A program made the translations under genes and the position numbers. Under the pieces are notes generated by a model. The model was not told the DNA's origin. It did not search any database and worked only from the letters and a program-made list of their open reading frames with translations. From contig CAJNOP010000010.1 in NCBI GenBank assembly GCA_905250075.1, positions 3,291,822 to 3,355,821 on the forward strand: a DNA stretch of 64,000 nucleotides, given 5' to 3'. Source of the DNA: Rotaria sp. Silwood1. Lineage: Eukaryota; Rotifera; Eurotatoria; Philodinida; Philodinidae. Numbering within the stretch: position 1 is the first letter of the stretch; every line of letters begins with the position of its first letter. This document shows positions 1 through 11,307 of this stretch, one piece after another.

Positions 1-2773
1 CTTATTTAAACCAGATCGTTTTTTCTTTTTCAAAGTTAAAACTAATTAGTATATTGAAAAAGCCCTAGTCAAACTTCTTTATTCATATGCATGAAGAGTT
101 TGAGTATCTTAGACAGGAAGGTCATATGTTTCGAATACATCTTGAAGCCTTTTTATAATTTCACGCGTTTGAATTCTAGTTCGAGTGTGTGGACAAATGA
201 TCTTAAATGAAATACTGCATGAAAACATTACAGATTGCATAGATTAATAGCACAAGTCTGTACTGATTGCAAACCATCAATAATAATACTTAATTGGATC
301 TTGTTATCTGTCACAACGATGGAAAGTAGAATAATCTTGCCTTTCAGCTACTTTTCAATGTGGAGTGGCACTTAGCCATAGACTTCATAGGTCGATATCT
401 TCTTGATAAAGATGATTACTGGTAGTTGTGAACAGATAGGTGACTTAACGCACAAGGCTTGAGCTTCCTATATACACTAGCTAGATACAAAGAGCAGGTA
501 TATGTCACAATGTAGTCAGCATACTATTAAGCAAGTGATTCGAGATAAATAGTCGTTAGTGACTTCTCCTCTGTCATTCCATGGTTGATTGTACTGAGAT
601 TTGCACCCAGTACCTTATGAATATGTGTTGAACAACGTAATTACTCAGTCATGACAGCTTCAAATGATGGAAGAAGTATCTATCATGCATAAAATCACTA
701 TTAATCAAATGTTATACTTGCTTTTCAGTTTCATATTCAAAATGATATGATTCTCAATAGAAAGTCAGAGGTTGAATAACGAAGATTGTAACAGACAGAC
801 CAAAAGTGAATTTACATACAAAATTCGATTCATACGCTATTCATAGAAAGGAACAGTCTTTTGTTCTAGTTGATCGTTTCCAGTATTCTTAGTTTTATGA
901 TGCTCATAAGGTGAGCGCATGAGTTGCTTAAATTATGCACATAACTCAAGCGGTTGTCTATAGAAAGAAAATCAAGTTCAATGGACACCTGTTGAAATAT
1001 GCTTATGTCTAGCAGACAAAAAAAAAGTTCGACTTGGTTTGTTGTTCAACGACATCTAGCTGTAAAATTCAAATGGTTATTTAATCGTAACCTATCTATA
1101 CGTGTCTTACATTGATATCAATGACGGTTGCTAACTAAGTCATTTCTTTTATAATTCAATATTTTAGTTTTATTTGGATATGTAATTATCATTTACTGTA
1201 CATTATATCTTAATAATGGATGTAGATTATATTAAATGAAATAGACGAATAGTTTCGAAGGTATAGACAGATTTTGCAAATTTTATTTAGTTTTATTTCA
1301 TTTTTCTTATGATTTAAGAACTTCTAACAAATATCCAGCTCCAATGATTTTTTGAATAATATATGGTATGCTTGAATTTATTTTTGATTATTATTCACAA
1401 AAAATTAAGTCGTCAATATTAATCTAGTGAAGAAACTTTTTAGTAGCATCCGTGAAACACAACATCATTGTTTGTAATGTAAATGAGAACAATGTTAAGA
1501 TGAACTATACATATAGCGGTTAGTGTTTGTAATCTACAGCCATAGTTTATAAAATTATATTATATAATCTCTAAATCCTGACTCCGTTTTTCATCAGTCT
1601 GGATTAATCATCAACGCAAATCTCGAGCATAGCCTATAACATGAAAGCCTTATCATAAAATATTCGCTCATTGGTCGACTACTAAAATCCAAGTAGTTAG
1701 AGCCAGAACCAGAGTTCTTCGCTATTGTCGAATATATATTCAGATTTTCGTTCACGGACAACATTGAGCAGCTGAAGGTCGATTTTGTGAAAAAATCCAA
1801 AACTGTGTCTCGGAAAAGTAAACTAACAGTTATGACGCAGTTCTTAGTTTGTATTGTGAAATAAGTCATTGAATACCATTTTTAATGAAATAATACAATA
1901 AGCGAGATCTCATCTATGTATTTTCACTAAAGATTTAGTTTCGATAGAAATTAGGATTGGTCAAAAAATTACTTTTAAAAATAGAAAAGTTTTAAAACCT
2001 ACTATACAAAATAAAACAGAAAAATCGATAGCACAGTTTTGTAGAACAAACACAACTGAGTCATTGAAAACTGTTTTACATTTTGAATTTGATAGGCTCT
2101 AATCGAACTATAAAATTGATCAAAATGGTATATCGCACAGTTCGTGTAGACTTCGACAGCTTAAAAACAACTGAACCCAAGGATGGAACTGGAATGGACT
2201 TTTTTTTCGGAATATCTTCAATCTATGTCGAGAAATCTTTATATATTCATTCTTGAGATTTAAGATTTCAGTACAGATGTATAATATTGTTTTTTTTCTA
2301 AGTACTAAAACATGCGGCATCGTCAATCTCAACAATTCAATGGTGAAAATTTCGCAAAATAAATTTAAAATTTTCGTATCTATCCAATGATTTAATAGTT
2401 TCCGTTGCATGTGATATTTTAGGAACTGAACTCTAAGTTCAAATAGAGAAACATCAGATATCATGGCCTTCGGCAAACTTCATAAGACTTCAACATTGTA
2501 GGCTCTATTTTTTCCTCTAGTTACAACAACTATGTCCCACCTTTTCAAACAAGCTGATAATAGTTATCCAATTTTACCTCAGAAGGACAATTTGAACATA
2601 TATTTGGAAAGATAGAAAAAAAATCTGAGTATGACTGTCCATATCTGGCTTTAATCAGTTGTCTTTATTTGGCTGAAAAATGAGTAAATATTTTTTGACA
2701 AGACTTTCGCATTATAGATTATCTTGATTTATTTATATGAATAAAAAATAGGAATTTGTATTATATATAGTGA
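1..2773. other. Gene-free, decayed DNA
   Basis: No gene with a believable reading frame is seen in either strand. The short open frames on the minus strand at 1594-1869 and 2120-2476 lack recognisable motifs and flanking splice sites. A possible retroelement integrase remnant lies near 366-422 and is listed separately. The remainder looks like degraded intergenic sequence. Confidence 0.5.
366..422 (+). mobile_element. Possible retroelement integrase remnant
   Basis: One frame reads WHLAIDFIGRYLLDKDDYW and then hits TAG. This resembles the start of the LTR-retrotransposon integrase core (pattern W-H-x-D-F-x-G-P, then a K-x-G-Y-x-W segment). Downstream bases keep coding-like scraps in shifted frames, all interrupted by stops. 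Family assignment (Ty3/gypsy-like) is inference from a 19-residue match only; it is clearly non-functional. Confidence 0.3.
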
Positions 2774-5700
2774 TTAAACTAATTTAAAAAGTGACAATAG
2801 GAAATTATTGAATTTTTCATGATTTGTTGATGATGTTGTTTGTTCAGTTTTGCTAACCAGTGGAGATGATGAAATCGGTGTTACAGATTGTGAATTATCA
2901 ATAAGAACTGAAACTAAATTATCATTTGATACAATGCCAAAAAACGAATACATTATAATTCGATTAATCAGACATAAAACAAGTAATATTTGTAAAACAA
3001 ACATAAATGATGGTGACATATATTTAATAGGAACACGACGAGATGCAGACTAAATGATATATTTATGGTATATTAAAATGTAAATAAAAGAGTTTATTTT
3101 TTCTTTTGCATGGTATTACTTTTTTTGACCGTGATCGGATATTATTTAATATTTGTTCTGTTTCATCGTCGTCACTTGTTTGTTGATTTCTATTGATATT
3201 TTTTGCAGAATTAAGAAGTTTGATTTTATTTAAATTTAGAGAATCTGAATCCATTTGTGAAATTTCATTTTCCAGATTAATTGTTGATTGACTATAAGGT
3301 AATTGAAATATGTTCTTATTTATAATTGGTAATGTTGATGTAACAGAATATGTTGTTTGAATACTTGTATTTGATATTAATGAATCAGTTGTTATTGTTG
3401 TTGATATTGATTTATCAATTTTATTTGATGTTCGATTAATATTAAGTGGAATTATTTGTTCTAACGGTAAACATACGTTTATTTTTTTATTTATATTGTC
3501 ATGTTTAGAAATTGATTTGTGAAGTAAATTTTTATGTAAAGTATTTAATATTTGTTTAATCTTATTAATAGTTTGAGTATATTTTATTGATTGATTGAAT
3601 TCTTTAGTACTTGTTTTTGCTTTTGAAATATTCGATATAGTTTCGCTATTAGTAAAACATAGTGAATTTTGACTTTCAGATGTTTCATGAATAGATGACG
3701 AAGTATTCGTAGAATTTTTATTCGAAGATAGGTGATTACTATTGAGAAAAAAAAAAGAAATGATTATAAGAAGATTTAAAGGAAGAATTACGTTGTTAAG
3801 TGCTGTAGTTCATTTGATTGATTTGAATTTGGAGGAAAGCAAATAGTGTCATATGAAACAGCTTCACGGCAAATCTATATCAAATACAAAGTGATCCATA
3901 AAGACTAGGTCACTTCTCTTGAGTAGTGCAAACATAGTTCTAAGATTTTGTTTTCAACTCATTTGATAAAGAATATTTTGCTCTACAAAAGTTGTAAGCC
4001 AAGAAAGTTCCTTCTTTTATTAAAGAAAACACCATGAAAAGTAAAGACATGGAAAATGTTGTATTGCAACTACACTAGCAAAGATTTATTGGTCAACAAA
4101 TTTTGAAATAACTGGCTGCTGAAGTTTGGAAACCAATAGCCTATAGATTACAGATATCCATCAAGGCTGAAAATTGCCGCTGCAGCAGCGCTGAAGTCGT
4201 GACGGCCGTGGCGAATGGATGCCTCTGCTACAGATGGATCAAAATGTTCAAAGAATGAGATGCAATACGTTTAAAAACAAGTATAGATCGAAATCAAACA
4301 AAAAGATTGATTCATGGGTGTATCAGCATCCTCTTCACGCTAAAAAAAAAGTAAAATATCGACAAGACAATCGAAAATTGATTTGAAATCGATGCTGCAT
4401 ATTATCGTCAAAACGACAGGATGTGCTCCGAATCGTCAATAAGTTGGTGCAAATGGAAGAGCGCATCGAAAAGAAAACTTTCTTATAGTATCATGTCGTC
4501 TGTTATTGCCAAGGAAGTTACAATCAGTTATTAATATTATGTTAACAAAATATTGCCAATCGCATTACAAGATGGAAATGGCCATGCTGTGATCATCACA
4601 CTCAAACATGGTGCGAAGGTCATTCCTGAGGTTTCTTGACCGGTATCATGATGACCGTCTAACAGTTTTGATCTTAATTCCCTCGATTACTCAATTTAGT
4701 CCGAATTAGGTGACCAGATGCACTAAGACAAAATAACCAAGAAGAAAAATTTAATTGATCAAATGTGTTTTGTTATAAAAAAAAATTCAACTTGATGTAG
4801 TTCGTCGCAGTATTGGGTGTTGAAATAATAAAATACTTTATTATATGAATATGATTTTCCAAATAAAATACACGATTTTGCAGAGCGGAAAATGTTCTGT
4901 TGAATGAGCTAGAAACGAAGCCTCTGAAATATGTTTGCACTGTTTCAAACAAGAAAATAAAAGTGATTGATACTTTATGGGTGATCCGTCAGTTGGTTAT
5001 TTATTTTTTTTTAATCTTTTATTGATGTTTTCAAAAATTATTGACTTACCGGATTATTAAAAATCAAATCTGGTGATATTTGTTGTTGATGTGTACAATT
5101 TGAATTATATGACCACGGAAGAAACATTGTTTGTGGTTGATAAATATTCATATAATTTGAATAATGATCAAAATAAATTGTTTGATTAGGAATATAGATT
5201 GGAGATGATTCTTGTTGATTTATTTGAAGTATCGGCATACTTGATGTTGTTCGTGTGATATATTCATTACTTTGTTTTTTTTTATAAAATGTTGGTGTTA
5301 TATGATTCCAATTGTTTTGAATTGATGATTGTTGTGTAAGATTAGTGTTTGTTTTAGGTACTGGTGGACATTTTGTGACATCAATAATAACAGCTGTATC
5401 GAATTGAACATCTTGTTGTTTAGGTTCTGTTAAAGAGCTAGTATTCAAATAAGATCGAGTCGCATTTTCAGAATATTGCTGTTGTTTATATTCATTATAC
5501 GGTGTAACAAAAATCGTGGAATCATTTTTATCAGTTATAAATAAATTATCATTTTGTTTTATTAAACTTTCATTCGTATTTGTATTATTTATTTCGTTGA
5601 TAGTAAGAAGAGATCGATCATTTGATAATACCGAATGATGTATGATATCATTCGATGTATTTTTATTGAATTCAAGATTTTCAGAAAGTGAACGTCGTTT

Positions 5701-7872
5701 AAATGATGGTTTAACTATTGATTTGCTTTCACCAGGTTCTTGTTTAGAGTAATTAAATGAAGTGATAGTTATGTTTTGAAGTAAGGTACTAATAAATATA
5801 TATAGAAAAAGACTGAAAACAAGGTGCCGACGATTCGACTTTTTCTTCCAGCGTTTTTTTTCCGTCATAGGTAGATAGAGTTCGTCGAGTTACCTTTTAT
5901 GATATTTTCAGACAATATTTTGCTAGTGCAACTAAGGTTTAAAGAAACTTAGCAAAGCCTATAAATATTAAAATATATAAAAAGCATCAAATCTCAATAT
6001 TTATCGGATTTTGTTGTTTGGTTTTATTCATCGTATAGTTAGGAAAAATGATGTATGCTTTCTGAAAGATATTATTTGGCTATTGAGAAAACTGATTGTT
6101 TGAATTGACAACAAAACGCATGAATACGAGTTTATATTCAAAGATATTGACCATCAAAACTTCTATTCGGCGATAAACGGATACCATACTCAGAATCAAC
6201 ACAAAAAACTGCATCGAATTGTATACTCAATAGTTAAAACTAATTTTCGTTGAACTTCGACCTTTCACGAAAAGTTCTCCAACCGATATGTCGTATCTAT
6301 GTACATTATGTAGATTCACATGAGCTATGACTACCATAAGAGTTCATGTTCTTAGCCTATTTGCTCAGAGTTACAGCAGTTGTACGATTTTTTTTATTCA
6401 ATGTTGTACTTCTCAGGAACACCAAAAGAAAAATAACTCTTGAATTTCGACGTGAAACTTTATAGAAAGACAGTCTTTAATAAGAATATTTTATTGTAAA
6501 TATTTCAGATCTTGTTGCTGTTCCTATCCTACGATATAGCTATAGTGAAAGCGTGTCTTTTATATCACTGATACAAGTCAGCAAATTGGATGCTAGTAGT
6601 TCGGAAGAGGAACAAATCAAAATAATCTGAAACTTTCAAAGTAAACTATTCTTTCTAAGAGTTGTCTCTATGTAATGTTTCAAATCGAAATTTGAAAATC
6701 ACTTTGTCTGAACCATAGCATTCATTTAAAAAATATTGTAAAACTATAGTATCTTCGTAATAATAAACTAAGGACACAAATTATTTTTAGGGTAATCATA
6801 GTTTATGAAGTATACTATTCGATGCAGACTTTTGTGCAGATCGAAAAAGTCGATTGTCTCAATCATCAATCAATATTTTTAAAATAGTAGGCATGATTTT
6901 CTTTCCAAGTATACAACAAATAAAATCAAAACAAATTGGATAAATATTGGAACTTGATGCTTGTAGCATATCATAATTTTTAAACCTAATTTTCAGTACA
7001 AAAACATTGTCTAAACATGTCAGAAAAGGTAACTTGACGAGCTGTATCCAACCATGACAAAAAAAATTCGAATAGCCAGCACCTTAATGAATATAAAGAA
7101 AAAAAGGTTTACAACTGACCTCATTGTTTGATATTGCAGCTGTAATGAACGAAAACAATGATCAACTTTAAAGCGATTTTGATTAATAAGATGATTTTTT
7201 TCTTCTAATCGTTTTAATAAAACATATTCATTCGGAAAATGAAATTCTCGATAGGTTAAACTAAATTAATTCATTCTAATAAATATTTATTTTATTTTGA
7301 TACTGATTTTACTTATTTATATTTTCTCTGAGATATATCATTTGTTGAGCACGTTCTAATTTATGCGAATTATGTTTATTCTTAATGTCTATAAACATTT
7401 TATATTCGTCATTTTTATAATCATTATCCATATTATGAGTATAACTATGATTTTGAGTATTACATTTTGCAGAATTTAATTGTTGTACTTGAATTAATTG
7501 ATCAATAAGTATATTTGTTTGACTAGATTTTTTTGAAAAATTTCGATTAAGAACATTCTTTGATATTGTATGTTGATCATTGGTTTGAGTTATGATTGAA
7601 CATGATGGTAATCCAGTAGGAAAATGACGTGATTGTCGTTTGCATTTTAATCGATGACCATGACGACAATGATGTTGTTCATACTTTACTCGACAATTAC
7701 TTGTGTGTGGGTTATGAGTTCGGTTACGACGTCCACATTTTTGACAATGAGATTTTGATTGTTGATTATATGACATATTCACACCATTAACTTCATTGAT
7801 TAATTTTTTATTAGAATTATCATTTTCGGTAGTAAAACTTGGATATTCATAATTACTGGCTAATGTATTCAT
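2774..7872 (-). CDS. Asn/Ser/Thr/Gln-rich membrane protein, unrecognised, multi-exon
   Basis: I do not recognise this gene. Proposed exons, 5' to 3': 7872-7313, 7260-7120, 5812-5050, an 11-nt micro-exon 3802-3792, 3738-3120 and 3049-2774. All junctions are GT-AG, phases close, and the sum is 789 codons. The N-terminal exon carries a Cys/His cluster (HCQKCGRR, then HHCRHGH) that could bind zinc. Exon 3 opens with a hydrophobic stretch (SLFLYIFISTLL), and the last exon encodes a strong membrane segment (FVLQILLVLCLINRIIM). The rest is low-complexity Asn/Ser/Thr/Gln with many N-glycosylation-like sites. Alternative: a separate shorter gene starting at the ATG at 5868, whose Lys/Arg-rich start followed by the same hydrophobic stretch would make a signal anchor. 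The micro-exon is the weakest link; without it, direct joining of 5050 to 3738 gives an immediate stop. Confidence 0.45.
4140..4870 (+). mobile_element. Dead mariner-type transposase remnant in an intron
   Basis: This GC-richer patch lies in the long intron of the minus-strand gene. Pieces of a Tc1/mariner transposase are readable in different plus-strand frames. Near 4590-4640 there is H-T-Q-x-W-C-E-x-H, followed by G-F-L. From 4655 the frame reads PSNSFDLNSLDYSI, then a stop, then SELGDQM, matching the mariner block containing the third catalytic Asp (PPNSPDLNPLDYxxW). Stops and frameshifts throughout show a long-dead copy. No terminal inverted repeats or target duplications were found by eye. 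Confidence 0.6.
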
Positions 7873-8617
7873 TACCTAATTAATTTCTTTGCAAGAATCA
7901 TTTATTTGAAAGATATATATGTATATAATCTGAAAGAATTCAATAGATATAATCATCAGCTATTTATTATTTATACTAACAAAAAACGAAAAATAAGAAA
8001 CCAATCGAAAAGTTTATCTAACATTGAACAAGTGCGCCAATATTCGTTTCATTTAACAAAAAACTTTAAATTAAGTTATTTTATTATATAAGGTACTACT
8101 AATGCAAAAGTTGAGCGGAAATTAGATTTTATCGAATTATAAATGAGTGGATAAAGCTCATGACGCTGATTACGAATATATAGTTTTTAAATTTCTTGTC
8201 TAAAAATAAAAAATTATGTATCCATAATCAATGTCGTGAACTCAGTTCACTAATTTACAATTCAACAAAATCTAATATTTGCTCGACTTTTACATTAACG
8301 GCAGCTTGCCTTCGTTTATTAAAAAACAAAAAAAAAAATATCGTTTGAGTTTTTTATTCATTCAAAACATAGTTTTCATTTCGATTTCCTTCTTCCTGTT
8401 TTCTTTTCCCACTCATCAATCTAAAACTATTTTTTATTTAAAATCGCAAGTTTTATATATGAATCAGTTTTATTTTCTAATTCAAATAAAAAAGCGCCAA
8501 GTTGTATTGATAATAACTCATCTAATATAGTCCTGTTTGTTTTTTTTTTGGTTTCATTTCTCCTTCCCTTCAATCTAATAACTCAACAGATACTAATGAC
8601 GAATCGACTTTAGTCTA
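7873..8617. promoter_or_regulatory. Intergenic space between divergent genes
   Basis: 745 bases separate the minus-strand start at 7872 and the plus-strand start at 8618. The region is AT-rich with T-runs. It must hold both promoters if each gene has its own, but I see no clear TATA or initiator element. Short open frames here (7906-8091, 8279-8530) look like chance. Confidence 0.35.
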
Positions 8618-11218
8618 ATGTGTGATCGTACTACGTCTTTAACTGATCCCACCGCGGATTTTGTTTTATCAGGTTGATCTATTATTATGGTAAATCGAAT
8701 CGAAATTTATTGTTGTTTTTTTTTCTTTCAAATAGATTTATTAACGGTAACTGAAGATCTAATTGATTTTTCAATTAATGTACTTGATACAATACGTATT
8801 CAATCACATTTTAATGATCGAAATCGACGTATTAGTCTTGCTATGCAACTTCAAGATGCGTCAAATGCACAAAAAACTGATTTTAAAACTGTTGAAAATT
8901 CATCAAAACCATGTACAGTACCAACAACATTAAAATATGATCTTTCTCTTTATCTTGATCGTATTTTACAAGCTTGTAAACGAACAAAAGTAAAAGAAAA
9001 AGAAGAAAAATAATTTTAAGAAATAAATACAAAAAATAAAATAAAGTTTTATTAATTTTTTATTTTCAGGCAAATTTAATGTTATTACGTGTATCATGCA
9101 TACGTTCAACAAATACAACTCTTTTACTTGTTGCTTCAACAAATGTACGTGTTGAACAATTAAATAAAAAAGTTCAACTATTAACACGTCTTGTTAAAGA
9201 AAATGGTGGAGAATTTCAAACAAAAAAAAAGAAAAAGAAAAAAAGTTTATCAAAAACACAAATTGATGAAAATGTAAGCTATTTAATGGAAAAAAAAACC
9301 ACCGACCAGACAAAATTCTACATTAATGTTTGTTTTTGATATAAAGTTACAACACAATATTGTAAAAACTCATCTTTCTTTATTTTTGTTAGAAGGAACA
9401 AAATGTCTAGTGTAAAAATATATTTTAAAAATTTGATTGGAAATGCTTCCTGAAAGTCATAAAAAACTTACGAGAGTGTTCGGCTTATGATGAAGTGTTC
9501 ATTAAAAAAAATCAAAAGAACGAATTGTTGTTCATTCATAAATAGGTCTTTTTATCCTTTTTTTAAAATCCTTTTATGAATACTTTATCACAAGTCAATA
9601 GTCTGATAAAGAGGTCAAAACTCCATGAGGAAGATCTATGAGAGAAAATCATTGCATGTTTTTCTAGTTTCTCTGAGTTCTACTTATCAGCAAAATATTA
9701 CTTCAATCGTTAATTAACAGATGGTTATGTTTCCTAGTTAGAAGAAAATTTATTGAGAAATTTTTTCATTGAACAGGAGGTTGTAGGAATGCACTTCTAT
9801 CCAAACTTGAAAATTTGTTGTTTTTCGACGGAGTTCCAATGCTTAATTCTTTTGTTTTGATCATCAATTCTAGAAAAACGCTAAAACCAATTTTAGCAAA
9901 TATCTTCCAATTGATCTGCTGAGTGATCGACCCTCTTTTTCAATCCTGACGACCTTAAGATACTTCTTTTATCCAGTCTTTCACTAAATAATATTGCTTG
10001 GAATAGAATATACAGCTTCTATGTGAGATATTTAGACAAAACCTTGTTTTCTTGTTACAATATACCAGATTGATTCTTTTAAATTAAACTATTTGTTGCT
10101 CAGTCTCTTGTGATTTAGACTAAACATTTTAATATTGCATGCAAGGTATCATTGTAATGAACAGCTATAGATACATGATAATTAATAAAAATCAAACAAA
10201 TATATTTGAATACAAATATTCTTGCCGATATTACCGAAAAGTTTTGTGGCGTTCAGAAAAATTTTCTGATCAAATTCTTTTACGCATTTTCACACTAGAC
10301 ATTTTGCTTTTTCTGACAAGAAAAATGATCAAGTCTTTAAAAAGTTGAATTGTAACATTAGATCTGAAACAAAATGAATACAAAACTTTTGCCTCACTTT
10401 CTAATAACATATTTATTTAACAAGACTGAATCAAAACAAGAAACTGTCGAACAAAAAATCGACAATAAACAAGAATCTAAGAAAAAACGACCATTAAATC
10501 TAATGTCAAAAGAAGACCTTAGTGATTATGTTGAAATAGCACTTAGTTTTCGTATGGTATGTAAATATGAATTAAAAATATCAATAAAAACTTTGTTTAT
10601 TTTTTTATTTTTAAGATTATTACAAAATATCATGAGTTTATGCAACATATTCGTGATGCTACTAAATCAATCTTATTATCAAATGGACAAGCATCTGTTG
10701 CTATTTCACTTGTACTCATACCAATAGCAGCTAATGCTATTAATGAATTAAATAATATATTAAATCGTCTTATACGTATAGCTTTTACAATTGAAAGTGA
10801 ATCAAATTATTTACGTCAATCACCAACAGTATCAATACCAATTGATAGTAAAGAATTATATCGACAGGATACAAAAGATTCCAATAAAGAAGATATAACA
10901 GCAAATGAAATAGGATCTCATAGTCAAATGTTATTAGCAGAACGAGCCGGATCATCACGTATTACAAATTCACGAGGACTTGAAGGTTTAATATCTCAAA
11001 AAGATGATATTCAACATCCATATTCAACTGGATCAAACTTAAAACGAAATACAATGTCATTACTTAAACAAAATGAAATTCGATCAAATATTCGAAATCA
11101 ATCAGCTATGTCATCAACATCAAATATTGTAACGACAACATCAAATTTTTCTTCATTTAAATTAACACCAAATATGATTGCTAATATATTCGAAGACTTT
11201 TTTAATGAATACGAATAA
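8618..11218 (+). CDS. Unrecognised five-exon protein, first gene of an operon-like run
   Basis: Exons 8618-8672, 8736-8989, 9070-9273, 10425-10556 and 10616-11218 join in phase through GT-AG introns to 415 codons. The start MCDRTTSLTDPTADFVLSD was chosen because its first exon ends in phase with exon 2. The sequence is hydrophilic and helical-looking. A Lys-rich run follows residue ~155, and a conserved-looking helical block (residues ~210-280, including the stretch ALSFRMIITKYHEFMQHIRD) precedes a Ser/Thr/Asn-rich tail. No signal peptide or clear membrane span is visible. I do not recognise a family. The gene could be split at the 1,151-nt intron 4, but both flanking exons are phase 0 and plausible. 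An AATAAA lies at 11279-11284, overlapping the space before the next gene, ALG8, which starts 89 nt after this stop. Confidence 0.6.
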
Positions 11219-11278
11219 TTTGTATAATTGAAAATTTTATTTTAATATATATTTATTTAATAAGACTATCGTTTAAAA

Positions 11279-11284
11279 AATAAA
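11279..11284 (+). terminator. Poly(A) signal before ALG8
   Basis: AATAAA 61 nt after the stop of the upstream gene and 24 nt before the ALG8 start codon. A poly(A) signal immediately followed by a splice acceptor and a start codon is the arrangement expected between genes of a trans-spliced operon. Confidence 0.5.
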
Positions 11285-11307
11285 GTCTGAGAAATTATTT
11301 ATTTTAG

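Noticed and set aside
2120..2476. 118-codon minus-strand open frame
   Set aside because: No motif, no splice context and composition like the surrounding decayed DNA; not supported as a gene.
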